From Tupaia tana (taxonomy: Eukaryota; Chordata; Mammalia; Scandentia; Tupaiidae), in assembly GCA_026018925.1 (NCBI GenBank), contig JAKSZU010000002.1, positions 51,263,337-51,327,336 on the forward strand: DNA of 64,000 nt. Direction: 5' to 3'. The position numbers and the translations under genes are program-made. A model generated the notes under the pieces. That model was not told the origin of the DNA. It worked only from the letters and a program-made list of their open reading frames with translations, and made no database searches. Shown here in pieces: positions 11,942 to 23,244 of this stretch (positions within the stretch are counted from its first letter, which is position 1; the number at the start of each line of letters is the position of its first letter).

Positions 11942-12584
11942 CCACTTATTCTTTTAAATTGGCTTTAGAGCACAGAGAAAAGTATGTTTTTATTTTACTT
12001 AGTAAACACTAAATGGCCTTAAAAGCCATAAATCTCAACTAAGTAGTATCTTTGTATAGCAAAAGTTAAGGCAAACTTAATTCATAGGGATGATTTTTAA
12101 GTACTCTAAGATGTTAAAATTCCCTCAGATTAAATGATGCAATCACATTCAGCATTTAGTCCATAGCTGATGTAATAATTACAGAATTTCAGAGCTAAAA
12201 TAATTATAAAATATGGGGTGCAGCAAGAATAGGAACTTGGAGTGTATACCAAAGTCTATAGATGAAGGAACCAAGAAGCAAAGGAGAAATACATAGTTTT
12301 TATGTTGATATATTTATCACATTATAGTTTTTAAAAACTTGGACAGTCATGTGTAAAATCAGGACTGGCCTTAGGATTTGCTAAAGCAAATGGCTGATTG
12401 CTTGGTTTAATTTCAGATATGTTATTATAAAACAGAACCATTCACAAAATTTATCACTCAAATTCTTTCTTAGAGATGAAAACGGTAAAATCATATCTAG
12501 TTGTTTTTCTTTCACGCATTTGGTTGAGGTTCAGTGATGCCTGTAATTATGTAAGCAGATTAATTTCATTATCTTTTGTTCAAA
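11132..12584. other. Noncoding interval, (TG)n tract only
   Basis: About 1.45 kb of A/T-rich DNA without a recognised repeat apart from a (TG)n microsatellite at 11906-11939. Confidence 0.45.
11906..11939. repeat. (TG)n microsatellite
   Basis: An uninterrupted run of about 17 TG units. Confidence 0.95.
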
Positions 12585-12594
12585 TGTGAATACC

Positions 12595-12868
12595 TGGGAC
12601 CAGCAGTTGGCATAATGGCTGTGTCATTAGACTCCTATGTAATCGACTGCAGTTCAAGTCCCAGATCTGGTGGCTTAAACTCATGCCGGGCGCTTGTACA
12701 TGTGTGCCCAAGATCCCAAGAAGGGAATGGAGGAGAAGGGATTGCAGCATGGCCATCCCCCCACCAGGGGGTGATTTCTCACTTTCTGTCTCTCTGTCTC
12801 TCTCTGTCTTTCTGGTGAGCACACGCGCCCTATAGCAAAAAAACTCTCCAAAAAAAAAAAAAAAAAAA
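12595..12868 (+). mobile_element. tRNA-SINE long form (L)
   Basis: GGGACCAGCAGTTGGCATAA head, CAGTTCAAGTCCCAGA box B, CCCAAGATCCCAAGAAGG body, C/G palindrome, CT tract, GCGCCCTATAGC end and poly(A). The TSD is TGTGAATACC at 12585-12594 and GTGAATACC at 12869-12877. Confidence 0.92.
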
Positions 12869-12954
12869 GTGAATACCCTACAAAAGAGAAAACTCATTAT
12901 GCTATACAATGGATTCAAACCTTATGAAGGCATGTAAGGTCAAAATCACAAAAT

Positions 12955-13004
12955 CATATATATATACACATATATATATGTGTGTGTATATATATATGTG
13001 TATA

Positions 13005-13052
<48 letters not shown>
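12955..13052. repeat. (TA)n/(TG)n compound microsatellite
   Basis: About 100 bp of alternating TATA, CACA and TGTG blocks ending in about 20 pure TA units. It is strongly self-complementary, so its length may be unreliable in an assembly. Confidence 0.95.
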
Positions 13053-13059
<7 letters not shown>

Positions 13060-13404
13060 CCTTGGGAATCTCAGAAGGTGCCATGCCAGAGACTGACAAA
13101 CCACTCTGCCTAGGTCCAAAGAAGACATTTGTCCTGAGGAAGCAGAACAGATGACTTTATTTGCTTTAGCACTAGTTGGAGTCACTGGCTTCTGCTTAGG
13201 AGCCTTGTACTAGAAAAGCACAAGTCTTTAACACCTGAATTGCCCTCAACACCAAATATGCTCTTTCTATGAGAAGTAATCAAGAACTCAGACCATAGAG
13301 AACACTACAGATACCTGTTTCTCAATATACACTCATCTGGGGGCATGTATTCACTGGGTGGCATTTGGGACAGAATTGCCTGTGGTATTTACATTAAAAA
13401 TATT

Positions 13405-13668
13405 TTCTGGTGCAGCGCAGAGGCACAGAGAGAAAACACTACCCTGTGCAAGGCTGACCCACATGGGAAGGTTTTGAGCCCAGAGACACCGCCTCCCCCA
13501 GTCCCAGTAAACTGGGCATGTGGTACCTATGATCTAGCTGGCTGAGGCTGGGGTGGATTGTGGCATCAAGACCCTGTTGGGGTTACTGCTTTTTATTTAT
13601 TTATTTATTTTTTGGTCTCGGCCTCTCTGTCATTCATAGAATAAATAAATAAAAATTTTAAAAGTTTT
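13405..13668 (+). mobile_element. D-family SINE
   Basis: It has the D core TGACCCACATGGGAAGGTTT, then GCTGGCTGAGGCTGGGGTGG, GGCATCAAGACCCTGTTGGG, a TTTA repeat, and AGAATAAATAAATAAAAA at the end. Confidence 0.65.
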
Positions 13669-13690
13669 GATGATCAAATGTAAATGTGTA

Positions 13691-13938
13691 GGGTAAGCCC
13701 CGAGCCTAATGGTTAGGAAGCCAAATCCCACGTGGCCAACTGTGGTTCAAATCATAGCCCTGGCAGCTTAAAAAACACACTGGATGTGTGTGTGTGTGTG
13801 TATAGCCCAAATCCCAACAGGATGGTGAAATGGAGAGAAAGGATTGTAGTGTGATCATTGCCCCATTGAGGGTATCCTTTCTCCCTTTTTCTCTGTCTCT
13901 CTCTGTCAAGTTACAAGTGCTCCCTGACAATAAAAAAA
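13691..13938 (+). mobile_element. tRNA-SINE long form (C)
   Basis: C-type head (GAGCCTAATGGTTAGGAAGC, AAATCCCACGTGGCCAACTG), CAGCTTAAAAAACACAC junction with a TG run, CCCAAATCCCAACAGG body, CT tract, GTGCTCCCTGACAAT end and short A-tail. The next SINE inserted at its tail. Confidence 0.8.
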
Positions 13939-13951
13939 GAATGAATTTGTA

Positions 13952-14215
13952 GGACCAGAAGTTAGCATAATGGCTATGTTGCTGGACTCCCACGTAGTCG
14001 ACTGCGGTTCACGCCCCGGACCCAGTGGCTTAAAACTCACGCCGGGCACGTGTATGTGCGTGCCCAAGATCCCAAGAGGAGAATGGAGGAGAAGGGATTG
14101 CGGCATGGCCATCCCCACTGGGGGGTGATTTCTCGCTTTCTATCTCTCTGTCTCTCTCTGTCTGTCTGACCAGCACACGCGCCCTATCGCAAAAACCTCT
14201 TAAAAAAAAAAAAAA
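13952..14215 (+). mobile_element. tRNA-SINE long form (L)
   Basis: Complete L copy. The 13-bp TSD AGAATGAATTTGT occurs at about 13939-13951 and again at about 14216-14228, overlapping the tail of the previous SINE, which dates this insertion as the younger. Confidence 0.93.
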
Positions 14216-14228
14216 AGAATGAATTTGT

Positions 14229-16310
14229 ATAATGATCACATGATTGCTGTGGCAATCAAAAATAACTCCATTGTTGGAATCACCTCCTTCCTTAAGAGCA
14301 GGATTTGATGTATATTGGAGCAGAAATAGGCTCTGTACCTGAGAGCAAGGAAGGGATTTCACAGGCAATGGAGGAAGACCATAGCCAAAGATAAATGTTG
14401 CCTATTTCATTACCTTGCCTATACATTGCATATGCTGCATAATCTTTTAAGTCATAACAGTTTAACCATACCATCCTGCGTTCCCAAACATAACAGATAA
14501 CGTACAATTTTTGGTAATTTCTTCCTTACTTTTGCAAACAGTTACTATTAATGTCATCATTTTATTTTACTACTTTCAGTTCAAGATGAGGTCCAGTTTA
14601 AAGCAACTGGAGGCAAGAATGTCCAATCTGCAAATCACAGAGCTCCTTGTGACTTTTCTTATTGAATACTGCCAGCAAACACTGGTTATCTTTATCTTGA
14701 TAAGTATTGCTAAAGCATCACAACTGAGGGGGTCATAGACCCATCCCTGGTATTTAAAAGCCTAAGTCACCAAATCATGTAAAGAAGATTTATTAATGTA
14801 TTTGCAGATTCTAAACCGGTTGATCCAAATTGCAAAATAAGTTAGTAGAAATGGGAACAAATATTCTCATAAATTTACAAACCAAGTTTCTATTAAGAGT
14901 CCCTTTAGCTACCAATTCAGTTTTTTAAGAACCTTGTTGCTTTTCTGTTTTGTCTAACTAGTCTTATTTATGCAGAAATTAAGTTAAGTGAATTACTGTA
15001 ACTTCAAATTCGAAAAGGAAGCAAGAATGGGAGACAGGGGAAATCATAGGTGAGGAAGGTTATTTCATGGCCACAGACTACACCACAGCTGGGGCTGGGA
15101 TTTCACTAACATTCATGTACTGTCAGTCAAGTGGAGCAAGTGGAGGGCTGTGAGAGAATGTAGACGGCTTAGCTCGCTCAGGAGCCACGACTGGGAAAAC
15201 AACCAACTGGAAACACATGGCCTGTTGATACCAAGTATTATCTTTAGCATTAAAACCTCAGTCATGGGATTAGAGATTTTATTTGAATTGCTAGTCTTCA
15301 ACTGTAGCACTGGAAATTATTTGTGCAACAACAAAAACAAAAGCTCTCCCTCTCCTCATTTTCTTTTCTTCTTCTTTTTCTTAGGTTGGCAGACCCCCTT
15401 TCAGTTATATGCTATGTCTTTGTATTATATTTAAACACACTTTGAATTAATCAGACACAAAAATATTAGACTGAGAATTTTGGGGGTAATGGAGAGTGGG
15501 AAAGGATAAAAAGGTTGTATGTAATGTTTGAGCTTTTGATTTCTCTATCAACTGAACTGTGAAACGTGGGGAAGTTATTATGGATCTACCATTTCAGTTG
15601 TGCCACTCTCATTCTGTGTGTAAACACTTGCCCAAGGACTCCTGGGACAATGCCAGCAAATTACATCAGGTGCTTGGCTAAATGATTAAATTAAAACAGG
15701 AGTCCTTGGTATCACTTCCTCGATTTGATTTTAACTTTTTAAAAAATAAATGAATTGTTAACTATCTATGTGTTAAACTAGCATACATTTTTAAATAATA
15801 GATCCTCAAATTACAGAGTGTGCATCACTTTAAACTGAAACCAGACAACCTTTTGCTATTTCTTTTCTCTAAGATCAACTCAGTAAACTATCAAACCTAT
15901 TTGTACAAACACTTGTACCGCGCTCAAGTAACCCTTATACCAAAGAAGGAATTTTGAGGGCAATAAAGAAGTGTTAGATGTTTTGATAACATAATGAATC
16001 AAAGTTCAATAAAAAATTTCTCCCACCATGGAAAACAAAAGGACTTTTAGTTGATATATTCATAATCTCAAATATTTTAATAATGTAGCAATGGTCAGAT
16101 CAGAATTGAATGTTTAACTAAGAACCTGGGACCTTTTCTCAAGCTACATTATAATTTCTTGAATATTGAATTTCCTAATAAAATATGCCAAAATTGCATT
16201 GACAAATGATATATTACAAAGAACAGAAGTAAGAAAAAAGCAATAAACTCTGGGTAAAAATTAATCAACTTAAAAAAATCTAGGACATAATTTTCTAAGT
16301 GTGTAATATA
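14229..16310. other. SINE-free noncoding interval
   Basis: Over 2 kb without any recognisable SINE, LINE or LTR, unusual for this window. Frames are short and carry no motif that I know. Confidence 0.5.
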
Positions 16311-16325
16311 AAATTAAGGTCTTAC

Positions 16326-16580
16326 AGGGGACCAGCAGATGGCGTAATGGCTACATTGCTGGACTCCCATGCAGTCAACCATGGTTTGAGTCCCGGACTC
16401 AGTGGCTTAAACTCACACCAGGCACGTGTGCATGCGTGCCCAAAATCCCAAGAGGAGAATGGAGGAGAAGGGATTGTGGTGTGGCCATCCCCCCGGGGGG
16501 TGATTTCTTGCTTTCTGTCTCTCTGTCTCTCTCTGCCTTTCTGACGAGCGCACATGCCCTACAAAAAAACCTCTCAAAAA
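16326..16580 (+). mobile_element. tRNA-SINE long form (L)
   Basis: Complete L copy from GGGGACCAGCAGATGGCGTA to GCCCTACAAAAAAACCTCTC and A-tail. The TSD is AAATTAAGGTCTTAC at 16311-16325 and AAATTAAGGGCTTAT at 16581-16595. Confidence 0.93.
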
Positions 16581-19156
16581 AAATTAAGGGCTTATGCAAG
16601 CCACTTAAATCTGATGAATATATGAATGGTTAGGTGAACATATACATATTTCTAGCTTTGTGCTAAGTACTACTGAAAAATAAGATGATTTCTGGTGTAT
16701 AGGATATATTTTATTAAACATACTTGTAAGTAGATAGGAAACCCACCATAGATTTTGTTCGCAAGTCTTTTACTTAACTTGCCTTTGCCTCCCTACTAAC
16801 AGCAGAAATAATATAGACACATTAAGCCCCATATGAAAAAAAGTTTCTCCCTAACAATGTTTTAGATCAATTATCAAAAAAAGGAATATGAAAGTCTGCT
16901 CTTTCTGGCCAAAGGACTAGGAAGGGAACAGGCTAGTGAGACAGAACATTTTCAGACAATAACCACTTCACTATAGTCAAACACTACCACCACCACCACA
17001 ATAACAAAAACAACCGTGGCCCTATCCCCCCACCCATACCAGCAAAAAGCTAAGTGGGAACCTAGACCTCTACCCTTGCCAGAATATAACAAAGTACCCA
17101 AACCCCTGCCAGGGTTGTATCAGAGAAGACTGAGCAAGGAGCCAGGACTTTCATTCCCATGGGGCAGTAACACTCCCTACTCCCTGTTCCCCATTCTTTA
17201 CCACTGGCGGTGGAAGAGAACACGTAGGAAGCCTGGACTTCTACTCAGGGGAAGATCACACATTCTCTCCCCCGCCTGGGTGTGTCAAGGAGGCCTAGGA
17301 CTTTCACCATCATCCAGCAATAATGAGGATACCTTGTAATGTCATGAGAGCAGAAAAATAAAAAGGCACTTCTAAACCTTCCAAACAAGGAAGTACCATC
17401 GGAGCCTAGAGGAGACCTGGAACTTGCCAAAAGTAAGGAGGAGTTTCCACCACCCATAGATGGTAAGTGGGGAACTTGAACTTATAATTCCACCTTTTAA
17501 TAACAAGGTAGTACTTTCTTACCTTGCTGAAGAGGTATCAGGAAAAAAAAAAAAAAAAGCCAACTAAACAGAATATTTAAATAGAATCAAGAGTTTCATA
17601 ACATAATACCCAAAATGTACAGATAGAAAATTACTCAACATACCAAGAATCAGGAAGATCTCAAGCTGAATGGGAAAAAAAAAATCAACACTGACATGAC
17701 AGTGATGTTAGAATTGCTTTAAAGCAACCATCATAAAAATTCTTCAACAAGCACTTACAAACACACTTGAAACAAATGAAAAAATACAGTCTCAGTAAGA
17801 AATATAAGACATGAAGAAGAACCAAATGAACCTGGAAAACATAAAAATCAAAACACAAAACTCAGTGGTTGGGCTCAACAGCAATAAATAGAGCAGAGGG
17901 AAGAATCAGTGACCTGGAAAATAAAACAATAGAAATGGCCCAATCTAAACAGCAGAGAGAAAATGAACTGACAAAAAATAAAACGAGCCTCATGAGCCTG
18001 TGAGACTATCACAGAAACTTAGCTTTCATATCATTAGAATTCCAGAAGGAGAAGGCAAGAATGCCAGGGCTAAAAACCTCCTGAACTTAGCAAAAGAGAC
18101 ACCTAGTTGAACAAACCCCAAAAGAAATAAATACAGCTCCAAGATACATCATCATAACTTCTGAAAAATAAAGACAAAAAAAATCTTGAAAGCAGAGAGA
18201 GAGAGAAATGATGTTTTTACCTGTGAGGGAAAAAACAATGTGAAGGACAGCAGATTTCTCATCAGAGACCAGAGGCCAGAAGGAAGTTACACGACATTTT
18301 TCAAGTGCTGAAAGAAAAGAACTGTCAACTCAGAGTACTAGACCCAATGAAAATATCCTTCAAGAACGAAGGAGGAAATCAAGACATTCTCAGATAAAGA
18401 GAAATGAAGATAATTTGTTACCAACAGATGGACCCTAACTAATGAAAGTTTATAAACTGAAAGGAAACAATAAAAGAAAGGACCTTGGAATATCAATAAG
18501 GAATAAAGACCACAGTAAGCAAAAATGTGGGGGAAATCAATAGGCTTTCTTTCTCTGCTTCTCTAAACTGTTTGATGGTTAGAGCAAAGATAAATAGGCA
18601 CCACTATGTGATGTGACACTAAATGGGTACAGAGGAAATATTTTTAAATAATCACAAGTGGGAGAAACCAAAAGGACATAAAGGAAGGTAAGGCTTTTAT
18701 GCTTCATTGAAATTGGTAAAATCGTAACATTACTAAGCTAAAATAAGTTATGTATATATAATGTAATGCTCAGTATAAACATTAAAAAAATAAAATCTAT
18801 ACAGAAAGATACAGGCAAAATAAACCTCCCACAAAACTATAGATAAATTGAATGGAATTTTTAAAAAAATGTTTTTACTAACCACAGAAATGTAGTAAAA
18901 AAATAAAAAGTGAAAACAAAGATAACAGAAAATCCAAAATGAAATGGAAGATGTCAGCTCTAACATATTAATAATTATATTGAATATAAATGATTTAACA
19001 TTATCCATTAAAAAGACTCATTGGCAGTATGGATTTTAAAACATGACCCAAATTTAAGCTGTCTAAGACACTTTAAATATAATGATACATGCAGGTCATG
19101 TAAAAAGATAGAAAAAGATAAATGTAAACATTAATCAAAACAAAGTATGAAGTTGT

Positions 19157-19276
19157 GTGGATGGATGGTGGTGATGGTAGCACAACAGTGTGAAGGTACT
19201 TAAAGCCACTGAAGTGCACACTGAAAGTGGTTAAGATGCTAAGTTTTACGTTTTGTGTATCTTACATTTTTTAGAA
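19157..19276 (+). mobile_element. Short L1 3-prime-end fragment nested in the large L1
   Basis: GGATGGTGGTGATGGTAGCA, ACAGTGTGAAGGTACTTAAA and a degenerate ACGTTTTGTGTATCTTAC are the last 100 bp or so of an old L1. They interrupt ORF2 of the host L1 between AAACAAAGTATGAAG and GTGATTATATTAATACC. A 5-prime-truncated insertion is the simplest explanation. Confidence 0.6.
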
Positions 19277-19524
19277 GTAGAGGTGATTATATTAATACCA
19301 AATAAAGTAGACTTCATAGCAAAGAAAATTACTAGAGAGAGAGTGGGATATTATTCATCATGATGAAAATGTCAATCAACCAAGATAAAATATATGCAAA
19401 ATACATGAAGCAAAATCCAATAAAATTGACAGATGGAACAGACAAATTAACAATGATAGCTATAGATGTCAGCATCCCTCCCTCAAAAATTGATAAAACA
19501 ACTAGCCAGAAAATCAGTGAAGAT

Positions 19525-19784
19525 GGGTCATCCAGGTGGTGTAGAGGTTAAAGTGGCTGGATCCCACATGGCCAACTGTACAGTTGGAGTTCCAGACCTG
19601 GCAAGCTGAAAAACATGCCAGATATGTGTGTGCATGTGCACATGCCCAAAATCCCAAGAGGAGAGTGGAGAAGGGATTGTGGCGTGGTCATCCCCCTGGG
19701 GGAGTACTTTCTTACTTTTCATCTCTCTCTCTCTTTCTCTGGAGAGATCACATACCCTATAACTAATTTAAAAAAAAAAAAAAG
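19525..19784 (+). mobile_element. tRNA-SINE long form (C) in L1
   Basis: C-type head with GGCTGGATCCCACATGGCC, CAAGCTGAAAAACATGCCAG junction, CCCAAAATCCCAAGAGGAG body, CCCCCTGGGGGAG core, CT tract and ATACCCTATAACTAA end. It interrupts ORF2 of the L1. Confidence 0.88.
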
Positions 19785-19847
19785 GCAAAGAAGTAGAACT
19801 CAATAACACCAACCAACAGGAATTACTCACTATTAGAACACTCAAGT

Positions 19848-20086
19848 CAGCCCTGTTGTGTGGTAATTAAAGTGGCTAGATCCCACATGGCCATCTGCAT
19901 GGTTCCAGTCCCAGATCCAGCATTTTGAAAAACACACCAGGAGCACAGGCGTTCATGCCCAAAATCCCAAAAAGGAGGGAGAAATGGAGGCGATGGGATT
20001 GCAGTGTGACTATTCCCCATGGGAGTGCTTTCCCTCCCTCTCTGGTGAGTACATATGACCTCTGGCAAAAATTAAAAAAAAAAAAA
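19848..20086 (+). mobile_element. tRNA-SINE long form (C) in L1
   Basis: C-type head (AAGTGGCTAGATCCCACATG), body with CCCAAAATCCCAAAAAGG, shortened CT tract, TGACCTCTGGCAAAAATT end and poly(A). Confidence 0.85.
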
Positions 20087-20175
20087 ATCATAAGCCACCT
20101 AATAAGAAAACATTCTTTTAATATGCCCAGGGAATATAAACCAAAATAGACAATATCATGATCATAAAACAAACC

Positions 20176-20348
20176 TGGGGGCTGGCAGGTGACATGGTGG
20201 TTAGGGGTGCTAGATTCCCACATGGTTGACCAAGGTTCGAGTCCCAGACCTGGCAGCTTGCTTTCTCACTTTCCCTCTCCCACTCTCTCTGTCCCTCTCT
20301 GGTCAAATTTAAATAAAATAAAGTTAAATAAAATAATTCTTAAAAAAA
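20176..20348 (+). mobile_element. tRNA-SINE short form (S) in L1
   Basis: GGGGGCTGGCAGGTGACATG head, AGGTTCGAGTCCCAGACC box B, CAGCTTGCTTTCTCACTTTC junction, then CTCTGGTCAAATTTAAAT and A-rich tail. It splits the L1 stretch AAACAAACCT...CAAATATAAAAGGAC. Confidence 0.88.
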
Positions 20349-20463
20349 CTGAACAAATATAAAAGGACTAAAATCACACAAATATGATCGCTATGAAATC
20401 AAATGAGAATAATAAAAAAATGACTGGAAAATGGAAACTTGAAAACTAAACAACACACTTATA

Positions 20464-20543
20464 TCAGGTTGTTGGGAAAGTCATGACATATTTTTCTATG
20501 TTTTTCTATGCAAAAATATATCATGACTTTCCCAACAACCCAA
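20464..20543. mobile_element. 80-bp palindromic MITE, mariner-like (copy 1)
   Basis: An 80-bp near-perfect inverted repeat flanked by TA on both sides (20462-20463 and 20544-20545). The terminal repeats share GGTTGTTGGGAAAGTCATGA. TA target duplication and an 80-bp hairpin form are like MADE1, the Hsmar1-derived MITE, but the sequence differs inside. It sits in ORF2 of the old L1, so it is younger than that element. Confidence 0.88.
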
Positions 20544-20554
20544 TACATCAAACT

Positions 20555-20812
20555 GAGTTAGCTTTGTAGCCTAGTGGTTAAGGAAGCCAGATCCCACATG
20601 AACAACAGCACTTTGAGTCTCAGTCCCAGCTCTAGTGTCTTGAAAATCACACTAGTCATGTGTGCATGCATGCCCCAAATCCCAACAAGTTGGAGGTATG
20701 AAGGAGAATGGATTGAGGCATGATCACATTCCACTAGAAGGTTCAATCTCTCTCTCTGGCAAGCACACATACCCTCTGGCAATGAAAAGACAAACAATAA
20801 ATTGACTAAATA
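20555..20812 (+). mobile_element. tRNA-SINE long form (C) in L1
   Basis: GTAGCCTAGTGGTTAAGGAA and GCCAGATCCCACATGAAC head, GTGTCTTGAAAATCACACTA junction, CCCCAAATCCCAACAAG body, short CT tract and ACATACCCTCTGGCAATG end. It follows the MITE copy by about 10 bp. Confidence 0.82.
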
Positions 20813-21495
20813 AAAATTAGAATTCAACATATCAAAATTTGTGGGACACAGCTAAAGCAATGCTGAGAAGTTATAACATTAAACACCTACACTAAAAAGG
20901 GAAAAAATTTCTAAGAAACAATCTAAGTACATTTTAAGAGTCTAGAGAAAGAAGAACATTATAAACTGAGAAGTAAGCAGAAGGAATAAAATAATTAATA
21001 AAGAGCAGGAATCAATGCAATTGAAAACAGAAAAAAAATTAGTGAAACAAAAGTGCTGGTTCTTTAAAAAAGAAAAAAAAAAACATTAAAACCCTTTAGC
21101 AAGCCTGACATAGGAAAAAAAGAGGCCGCAAATTGCCAATATCAGAAATAAAATAGTAAATTGCTACTAAAGATCTTGCAGAGACCAAAAGATATTGGTA
21201 GAATACATAAATAATCTATACTCATAAATTTAACAATTCAGATAAAATGGATCAATTCCCATCACAATTCACCTAATATGAAACAAATCACTTAACTAAT
21301 TCCATAACTATTGAGAAATATATTTGTTATTTCTTTAAGCTCCCCCAAAATAAATCTCCAAGTACAGATGCTTTCATTTAATGATTCTACCAAATACTTA
21401 TAGAAAAATTGACACCAATTTTGACAAAATTGACACCGATCCTTTTCAGAAAATAAGAGGAGGCAACGCTTCTCAATCATTCTATGAAGTTAGTA

Positions 21496-21625
21496 TAAAG
21501 GGTCTTCAAAGTTTGTGGACAGTGTGTATTAAGAAAAAATGATGCATGAATTTCAAATATCTTTTGTACCAAAATAAACTTGTACTTTAATCTCCTTTTC
21601 CCCAAACTGTTTTGAAATTCTCTCA
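21496..21625. mobile_element. 130-bp mariner-like MITE, second family (copy 1)
   Basis: It starts AAAGGGTCTTCAAAGTTTGT and ends with TTTTGAAATTCTCTCA, flanked by TA. The ends are inverted repeats of the type GGGTCTTCAAAAAGTT. Two other copies lie at 47834-47965 and 55971-56090. The ends recall Hsmar2/MARNA-type mariner elements from memory. Confidence 0.7.
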
Positions 21626-21750
21626 TATTAGTCTAATATCAAAATCAAAGACAGTACAAAAAAAGATATATAACCCTTGTGAATTGGATGTAAAAATCTT
21701 TAACAAAATATTAGCAAACAGAATGTAGCAATATATAAAAAGCATTATAG

Positions 21751-21951
21751 GAGCCAGCAGGTGGCATGGTGATTAAGGTGCTGAATTCCCACATGGTCAA
21801 CTGTGCTTTGAGTCCCAGACCTGGCAGCTTGCTTTCTCACTTTCCCTCTTTCTCTCTCCATTTTTCTCTCTCTGGAGAGCACATGTGCCCTGTAGCAAAC
21901 TTTAAAAATAAATAAATAAATAAAATGAAAATAAGTAAATAATTCTAAAAA
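21751..21951 (+). mobile_element. tRNA-SINE short form (S) with L-type tail, in L1
   Basis: S head and CAGCTTGCTTTCTCACTTTC junction, but the tail reads GAGAGCACATGTGCCCTGTA followed by GCAAACTTTAAAAATAA, like the L/C tail rather than TGGTCAAATT. TSD-like AAAGCATTATAG and AAAGTATTATA flank it. Confidence 0.85.
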
Positions 21952-22204
21952 TAAAGTATTATATAGCATAGCTTAGTGGGATTTATTAGGGAATGCCAGG
22001 CTGGTTCAGTGTCTGAAAAGCAATCAATGTAGTCTACCATATAAATGTATTAAAGAAGAAAAATCATGTGATCCTATTAATTGATGCAGAAAAAGAACTG
22101 AAGTAAATTCAACACAATTCATCATTCATAAATTTATTTATTTATTTATTTTTAGGAAAACAGAGGCAGAGGGGAAATTACTTCAACTTAGTAAAAACTT
22201 TTGG

Positions 22205-22390
22205 GGAGCTAGCAGGTGGTGTGGTGGTTAAGGTGCTGGGCTCCCCCACGGCAGACTGCAGTTTGAATCCCGGACCTGGTGGCTCCCTTTCTCACGTTCC
22301 CTTTCTTTTTCTGTCTCTCTCTGGTCAAATTAAAAAATAACAGTAACAAATATAATAAAATAAGTAATTCTTTAAAAAAAAAACAAACAA
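22205..22390 (+). mobile_element. tRNA-SINE short form (S) in L1
   Basis: GGAGCTAGCAGGTGGTGTGG head, GCAGTTTGAATCCCGGACC box B, CTCTGGTCAAATTAAAAAAT tail. AAAAACTTTTGGG before and AAGAACCTTTTGGG after form the TSD. Confidence 0.88.
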
Positions 22391-22399
22391 AAGAACCTT

Positions 22400-22645
22400 T
22401 TGGGCAAGCCCCATAGCACAACAGCTAAGCCCTGTGTATGGGGATCTGGATCCCATGTGGCTGGCCATTGTTCAAATCCTGGCCCAAATGACTTGAAAAA
22501 CATGCTAGTACATGTATATACATACCCCAAAACCTGACAGTATGGAGAAATGGAGGAAAAAACCCATTGGGCAAGGGGTTCTCTTACTCTTCTTGCTCTC
22601 TTGTGAATGCATACACCCTCTGGCAGTAAAATAAAGAACTTTTAA
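22400..22645 (+). mobile_element. tRNA-SINE long form (C), old copy in L1
   Basis: Head GCAAGCCCCATAGCACAACA and GGATCTGGATCCCATGTGGC, junction TGACTTGAAAAACATGCTAG, body with CCCCAAAACCTGACAG, and end ACACCCTCTGGCAGTAAA. It is more diverged than the neighbouring copies. Confidence 0.75.
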
Positions 22646-22957
22646 AGATTCTATGGCTGATTTCATATTTAATGGTAAAAGACTGAATGTTTTCCTCTAA
22701 ATATGGAAATAAGGCAAGGATACCTACTTTCACTACTCTTTATATAATACTGGAAGTTCTAGTCGGCACTAAGGCAAGATAAGTGTACTACTAATAAAAG
22801 CCATACCGATAAGAACAGAAGAAATAAAACTGTCCCTATTTGCAAATGACACTTCTGTGCAAACAGAAAATCCTAAGGAATTTACAAAGAAAGAAAATCT
22901 AGAGAAAGGAAGTTCACTAGGCTGCAGGACAAACAGTTAATACGTAAGAATCAACTG

Positions 22958-23212
22958 GGGGCCAACAGGTGATGTGTGGTTAAGGTGCTAGACTCCCACA
23001 TGGCCCGTCTCAGTTCAAGTTCCATACCTACTGGTTTGAAAATCGTGCCTGGTACATGTGTGTGCATGCCCAAAATCCTAGGAGGAGAATGGAGAAGAAG
23101 GGATTGCGGTGTGGCCATTTGTTCGGGGGTGGGTGTGGGGGTGATTTCTCACTTTCCCACTCACTGTCTCTCTGTCTTTTTCTGGTGAGTGCACACTCCC
23201 TATGACAAAAAC

Positions 23213-23242
<30 letters not shown>
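22958..23242 (+). mobile_element. tRNA-SINE long form (L) in L1
   Basis: Complete copy with a roughly 30-bp poly(A). The 10-bp TSD AGAATCAACT lies at 22948-22957 and 23243-23252. The central palindrome is altered by a G-rich expansion (GGGGGTGGGTGTGGGGG). Confidence 0.9.

Positions 23243-23244
<2 letters not shown>

Noticed and set aside
12902..13185. Frames made of repeating Tyr-Ile residues
   Set aside because: They are translations of the (TA)n/(TG)n microsatellite.
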